A stretch of 9,327 nt of DNA, from positions 1 through 9,327 of the forward strand of contig QMVI01000032.1 in the NCBI GenBank assembly GCA_003661015.1, written 5' to 3'. Below the pieces are notes generated by a model. It saw nothing but the letters and a program-made list of their open reading frames with translations. It was not told where the DNA came from and did not search any database. The stretch's first letter is position 1; each line of letters opens with the position of its first letter. This stretch comes from Methanosarcinales archaeon (GTDB taxonomy: Archaea > Halobacteriota > Methanosarcinia > DSM-18856 > Methermicoccaceae). Shown in pieces: positions 5,940 through 9,327 of the stretch. The position numbers and the translations under genes were made by a program.

Positions 5940-7223
5940 ATGCTTGAAGCCTTGCTGGCGGTGATTGGAGGATGTGTATTGGGTATGATTACGGGTCTTG
6001 TACCCGGTCTTCATCCAAATACAATCGCTTCTATTTTTTTTATTGTTGTTATCACGAGTACGTGTGGGGGAGATGACTTCGTTGCACTTTGGATTCTCTC
6101 CACTTCTATCGTTCATACATTTGTCAACATAATTCCAAGTGTACTTCTGGGAGCACCAGAAGGAGATACAGCTCTGGCAGTTCTACCAGGTCACAAACTC
6201 TTGCTTGAGGGGAGAGGAATGGAAGCAATAGAACTCTCAGCAATGGGTAGCATTTGCTCCCTTTTTGTTTCTTTTGCCCTCATTCCCTTCTTTGCAATTT
6301 TTCTCTTTTATTTTTATGATGATATCAGACCTCACTTGTGGATGATAATCACGGGCATTGTAGCAGTCATGATAATTACGGAATTTGGAGGGCTGAAGAA
6401 AAGGTTGTATTCGTTGATTGTAATACTTTTGTCCGGATATCTTGGCATGCTTGCCTTCAACAATGAACCCCTCATGACTCCATTGTTTTCAACTCTTCAG
6501 TACCTTCATGTATCAACTCCATTGATTCCGCTTCTCAGTGGACTTTTTGGAGCATCTACTTTGGTGGTGAGTCTTGCCACAGGATGTTCATCCCTCCCAC
6601 CACAAAGACACGATTTTCAATCCCCCTCCATCTCAAGGGTTAAGAGGGGAGTTATTACAGGAACGTTTGCTGGAGCTTTTGTTTCATGGATTCCCGGACT
6701 CTCCCCCTCCATTGGGACTGTGTTGGCATATATTGCAACATCCCGAAAAGAGCTCTCTAACAAGGCAGAGGATTATATAGTGGCAATATCTGGTGTGAAT
6801 ACATCGGATGCAATCTTCTCACTTTTGACTTTATGGTTGATAAGGAAAGCAAGAAGTGGTACTTTAATAGTTATTGATGAACTAATGCCTTCAAGCGAAT
6901 GGTCGTTGATAACAATCATGGGAATGATGGGTGTGGTCATCCTATCTTCGATTTGTGGGTATTACATAACAATAAAAGCAGGGGGATTGCTGTCCAGTGT
7001 GTTGTCTGAGATGGATATGAGGATAATATCAAGCGGAGTTATAGTTCTTCTTGCATCAATATCATTTGTTTTTGGAGGTATTTTTGGGCTGTCTCTTTTT
7101 CTTTGTGCAATACCGATTGGTATCTTTGCAATTCTTTCAGGTGTTAGAAGAAGCAATGCAATGGGCGTAGTTCTTGTTCCAGTACTTGTCAGTTATATTA
7201 AACAATCTTTCTTACCAGTATGA
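5940..7223 (+). CDS. TctA-like (DUF112) multi-spanning membrane protein
   Basis: A 427-residue, strongly hydrophobic inner-membrane protein of the TctA family (large permease subunit of tripartite tricarboxylate transporters), in the archaeal form found without TctB/TctC partners. The N-terminus carries LGMITGLVPGLHPNT (14-28), then GAPEGDTALAVLPGHKLLLEGRG (71-93). The second half repeats the pattern with TGTFAGAFVSWIPGLSPS (240-257) and SGVNTSDAIFSLLTLW (284-299), the internal two-fold duplication expected of this family. I count about ten hydrophobic segments (e.g. 3-20, 29-40, 104-124, 135-147, 156-172, 195-213, 239-265, 323-345, 363-399, 406-420). The substrate is unknown; no periplasmic binding protein or small subunit is adjacent. 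It ends in TGA, 26 nt into the opposing S16 gene. The ATG at 5940 is preceded immediately by TAG; a GTG at 5934 would be usable only if TAG is sense. Confidence 0.88.
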   Translation: MLEALLAVIGGCVLGMITGLVPGLHPNTIASIFFIVVITSTCGGDDFVALWILSTSIVHTFVNIIPSVLLGAPEGDTALAVLPGHKLLLEGRGMEAIELSAMGSICSLFVSFALIPFFAIFLFYFYDDIRPHLWMIITGIVAVMIITEFGGLKKRLYSLIVILLSGYLGMLAFNNEPLMTPLFSTLQYLHVSTPLIPLLSGLFGASTLVVSLATGCSSLPPQRHDFQSPSISRVKRGVITGTFAGAFVSWIPGLSPSIGTVLAYIATSRKELSNKAEDYIVAISGVNTSDAIFSLLTLWLIRKARSGTLIVIDELMPSSEWSLITIMGMMGVVILSSICGYYITIKAGGLLSSVLSEMDMRIISSGVIVLLASISFVFGGIFGLSLFLCAIPIGIFAILSGVRRSNAMGVVLVPVLVSYIKQSFLPV

Positions 7224-9057
7224 GTACAATGATGGCAACCACCATCATTCCAAACGGACTCTGTGGATGTTCAGATTTCTCAGGCTGTTGATGAGTTTCG
7301 GTTGTGAAAAGCTCCTCTATATTCTGAGCTGATGTGAAGTTCGTATATTCAAGCTGGGAGAGTATCATAATGGTTGTTTTTGCAGAAAGTCTTGCATATC
7401 CATAGTCCACTAATTTCTCAATGTCTCCTTCAGCGAGCACACTTCCATGTTCATATGCACTTGCTGCAAGAATGGGCTCTATTCCAATATTTCTCGCCTC
7501 TATAATGGAATTTTTTGCCTCCTCTTTGTATCTCTCAAGTTTGCTGTTCACATCACCGGCTCCAATAAGCTCAATAGCAAGACTTGAATATACAATGGAG
7601 TAAAGGGAGTCGTATATTGCTCCTGCATAGTAGCCATTCTTAAATTCTGTTTTTGCATCTTCTATCTCTTTATTTGCACTCAGCAGATATGGCCTCAACC
7701 CAACCGCACCGCTCTCATCAACCAAGGTCTCTGAATATGCCTCTATTGATTGAGCCTGACTTAAGTACTCGCCAGCAAACCCTCTTAATTCGCTTTCTGT
7801 GAAGTTCTCAACTCCTGAAGTTTGGGCAAGTCTTATCCACCATTTTGCACTTCTGGCTCTCTCATAGGCATAGGATAGCAATTTTATCTGATCTTGTGGG
7901 GATTTTGAAGTCCTCGCTGCCTCAAATAGGCTGTTAGCCTCTTGGAGTCTGCTCTCAGAAGCTCCAACTCCTTCTATATTGAGTACAGCTGCATTCTCTT
8001 TTTCTTGATTGACTTCATTCTCGATTTGGGTTATTAGGGATGATACCTCAGCTTGAAGATTCATGAGATATTCATTCCTGTTTGAGGACTTCATATAGTT
8101 GGAAGTGTACTCGATCTCTCGGAGGTTTATCAATATATTGAAACTAAGAGACGTGGATGCATAGTAGTATCCTTCCCCGTACAGAGTTCTGGACCTATTG
8201 ATAAGTTCTTTTTGTGATTCTAGGTCATTTTGTAGGGAAGAGACTGCAATACTACCAACTTCTTCGTATCTTGCATCAACTTCGTTTAACAGCATCTCAG
8301 CAAGTGGCTTCATCATGTTTTGATACTGGGTCGTTATTACTGTGCCATTGTACTTCTTTTCTGGTATTTTATACCCAGTGAATATTTCCACAGCGTCTCT
8401 TATGTCCCCAACCTCCATAACCTCTACACCCAGCTTGTTCCCGAGCTCCACAACATCCACGTTCTTTGTTCTTTCACTTATCAAAATGAATGGTCCCTGT
8501 TTTTCCTCAACTCTCTCAACAACCTGTACAACCCTCTGCCCCTTTGGTATCAAGAAGACATTTGCACCACTTTTTGCCGAAGCCTCAAGTTTGGATGGTA
8601 TTCCACCCACAGGACCTATAGAACCGTCTGGGTTTATCATCCCTGTCATTACGACATCATCTCTCAAACTGAGGTTTAGGAGAGATGCTATGGTTGCAAC
8701 AGTCATTGCAGCTCCACCAGACGGTCCCCCTACTATTGGCGTATCCACCTTGAGGACATAGTAGAAGTCATAGTCTTGGTAGTTCAGTCCGAGTACATCA
8801 CACGCCACAATGGCTGCAAGTCTGGCAGAGCCCTGCATATCAACTTGCGTGAATGGATAGGTATCGACGAATACGTATCCATTACCTTTCGTGGTATACA
8901 CAAGTAGCTCTGTCAGAACTCCCTCCTCTCCTTCGGGAGATGTGTAGACTGCGGGCAACTTTACATGTTTGAATTCACTTTCCTCAATGAGAGCACCCGA
9001 GCAGGGCACGAGAAGAAGTATCAACAACATCATCACAACGAATCTTGAAAGTTTCAT
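7198..9057 (-). CDS. Secreted, membrane-anchored Lon-like (S16) serine protease of archaea
   Basis: 619 residues. The N-terminal signal peptide (about 1-22: basic MKLSR, hydrophobic core, PCSGA) is followed by a Lon-type proteolytic domain (about 30-230) and then a long helical, partly coiled-coil-like C-terminal region rich in Glu, Ala and Ser. A hydrophobic anchor near 600-616 (MMVVAIIVLILV) precedes the basic end RKIV. The S16 catalytic dyad is visible: GGPSGGAA with S113, and GGIPSKLEA with K156. Their spacing of 43 equals that of Ser679/Lys722 in E. coli Lon. There is no AAA+ ATPase domain, so this belongs to the archaeal ATP-independent group (COG1750-like) with its active site outside the cytoplasm, probably for envelope protein quality control. 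The start lies 11 nt after the NAD kinase stop, suggesting co-transcription. It ends in TAA and its 3' end overlaps that of the TctA-like gene by 26 nt. Confidence 0.9.
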   Translation of the reverse strand: MKLSRFVVMMLLILLLVPCSGALIEESEFKHVKLPAVYTSPEGEEGVLTELLVYTTKGNGYVFVDTYPFTQVDMQGSARLAAIVACDVLGLNYQDYDFYYVLKVDTPIVGGPSGGAAMTVATIASLLNLSLRDDVVMTGMINPDGSIGPVGGIPSKLEASAKSGANVFLIPKGQRVVQVVERVEEKQGPFILISERTKNVDVVELGNKLGVEVMEVGDIRDAVEIFTGYKIPEKKYNGTVITTQYQNMMKPLAEMLLNEVDARYEEVGSIAVSSLQNDLESQKELINRSRTLYGEGYYYASTSLSFNILINLREIEYTSNYMKSSNRNEYLMNLQAEVSSLITQIENEVNQEKENAAVLNIEGVGASESRLQEANSLFEAARTSKSPQDQIKLLSYAYERARSAKWWIRLAQTSGVENFTESELRGFAGEYLSQAQSIEAYSETLVDESGAVGLRPYLLSANKEIEDAKTEFKNGYYAGAIYDSLYSIVYSSLAIELIGAGDVNSKLERYKEEAKNSIIEARNIGIEPILAASAYEHGSVLAEGDIEKLVDYGYARLSAKTTIMILSQLEYTNFTSAQNIEELFTTETHQQPEKSEHPQSPFGMMVVAIIVLILVRKIV

Positions 9058-9068
9058 GTTCCCACTCT

Positions 9069-9326
9069 TTATCTCAACCTCTTCACTTTTTCATAAAAAG
9101 CATTTTCGCCAATCTTCACAAACCGAGCTGGGACATCATATTTTGTTACAACGAGTCTCTCTCCCATTCGTATGCTTTTTGCATATTGACCATCAACCAC
9201 AACAAGAGCTTCTTTGTTTATGAGCAGTTCAACTGCTATTGTGCTTTCCATTGAGACAACCTATGGTCTTGCAGAGAGTTTGAATGGGGCAAGTGGAACA
9301 ATAACAATTCCCTGAACGTTGGGGTC
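9069..9326 (-). CDS. nadK: NAD kinase, C-terminal part, with in-frame TAG; 5' end outside window
   Basis: Phosphorylates NAD(H) to NADP(H) in the cytosol. The 85 codons visible correspond to the beta-rich C-terminal domain. They begin DPNVQGIVIVPLAPFKLSARP, the family motif usually read as (V)DP-x-[VL]-x-G-x-x-[IV]-[TV]-P-[IL]-x-P-[FH]-x-[LM]-[SN]-x-RP. A TAG codon (9263-9261) follows, then VVSMESTIAVELL, VVVDGQYAKSIRMGERL and the terminal strand PARFVKIGENAFYEKVKRLR, ending in TAA. A standard start search would find only a 60-residue fragment from the ATG at 9251, which is too short to be functional. Homology is continuous across the TAG without frame change. The usual residue after RP is an aliphatic Leu or Ile. 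The gene lies 11 nt upstream of the S16 protease gene. Confidence 0.9.
9223..9237 (-). repeat. Short perfect inverted repeat downstream of the NAD kinase TAG
   Basis: The minus strand reads AGCAGT-TGA-ACTGCT, a 6-bp stem with a 3-nt loop, beginning 23 nt after the TAG. It lies within coding sequence (IAVELL) and may be coincidence; it is too small to resemble the pyrrolysine insertion structure described downstream of methyltransferase TAG codons. Confidence 0.3.
9261..9263 (-). other. In-frame TAG inside NAD kinase, probable sense codon (pyrrolysine?)
   Basis: The plus strand reads CTA, the minus strand TAG, between LSARP and VVSMEST. It replaces a position that is normally Leu/Ile in the RP-[LI]-V motif (TTG to TAG is one base change). 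Pyrrolysine is a long, largely hydrophobic lysine derivative, so replacing an aliphatic residue is conceivable; another residue inserted by a suppressor tRNA cannot be excluded. Confidence 0.75.
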
Positions 9327-9327
9327 A

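Noticed and set aside
8342..8761. Plus-strand open frame of about 139 codons
   Set aside because: It lies entirely opposite the S16 catalytic domain, whose Ser/Lys dyad is clear on the minus strand; the plus-strand product shows no recognisable motif.

Overview
The window looks archaeal, most likely from a euryarchaeote of the methanogen/methanotroph/Archaeoglobus sphere. The evidence is an archaeal-type enolase, a Methanocaldococcus-type Ogg2 glycosylase, an archaeal riboflavin/F420-type pyrimidinone reductase, a NrpR-domain protein, an archaeal TctA-like membrane protein and an archaeal secreted Lon-like (S16) protease. Genes are tightly packed, no gap exceeds about 60 bases, and AT-rich TATA-like tracts lie between divergent genes. 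I see no RNA gene, mobile element or CRISPR array.

Layout. (1) Minus strand, 1-2658: ogg -> eno -> ppaC, a tight run (31-nt gap, then an ATGA overlap); ppaC runs off the left edge. (2) Plus strand, 2713-5157: split-barrel flavoprotein -> arfC -> ogt -> thiL, with overlapping junctions that suggest translational coupling. (3) A convergent junction, then a stand-alone NrpR regulatory-domain protein on the minus strand (5171-5881), divergent from a TctA-like multi-spanning membrane protein (5940-7223). (4) Minus strand, 7198-9326: the C-terminal part of NAD kinase followed 11 nt later by a membrane-anchored S16 protease, whose 3' end overlaps the 3' end of the TctA-like gene by 26 nt.

The main discovery concerns the genetic code. 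Two unrelated housekeeping genes each carry one in-frame TAG with clear family homology on both sides in the same frame: arfC (TAG at 3201-3203) and the NAD kinase gene (minus strand, 9263-9261). All ten gene ends visible in the window use TAA (6) or TGA (4) and none uses TAG. Together this suggests that TAG is a sense codon in this organism. In archaea the obvious candidate is pyrrolysine, inserted generally and not only in methylamine methyltransferases. The pylT/pylS/pylBCD genes are not in this window, so the identity of the inserted residue is inference. Standard gene calling would truncate both proteins.
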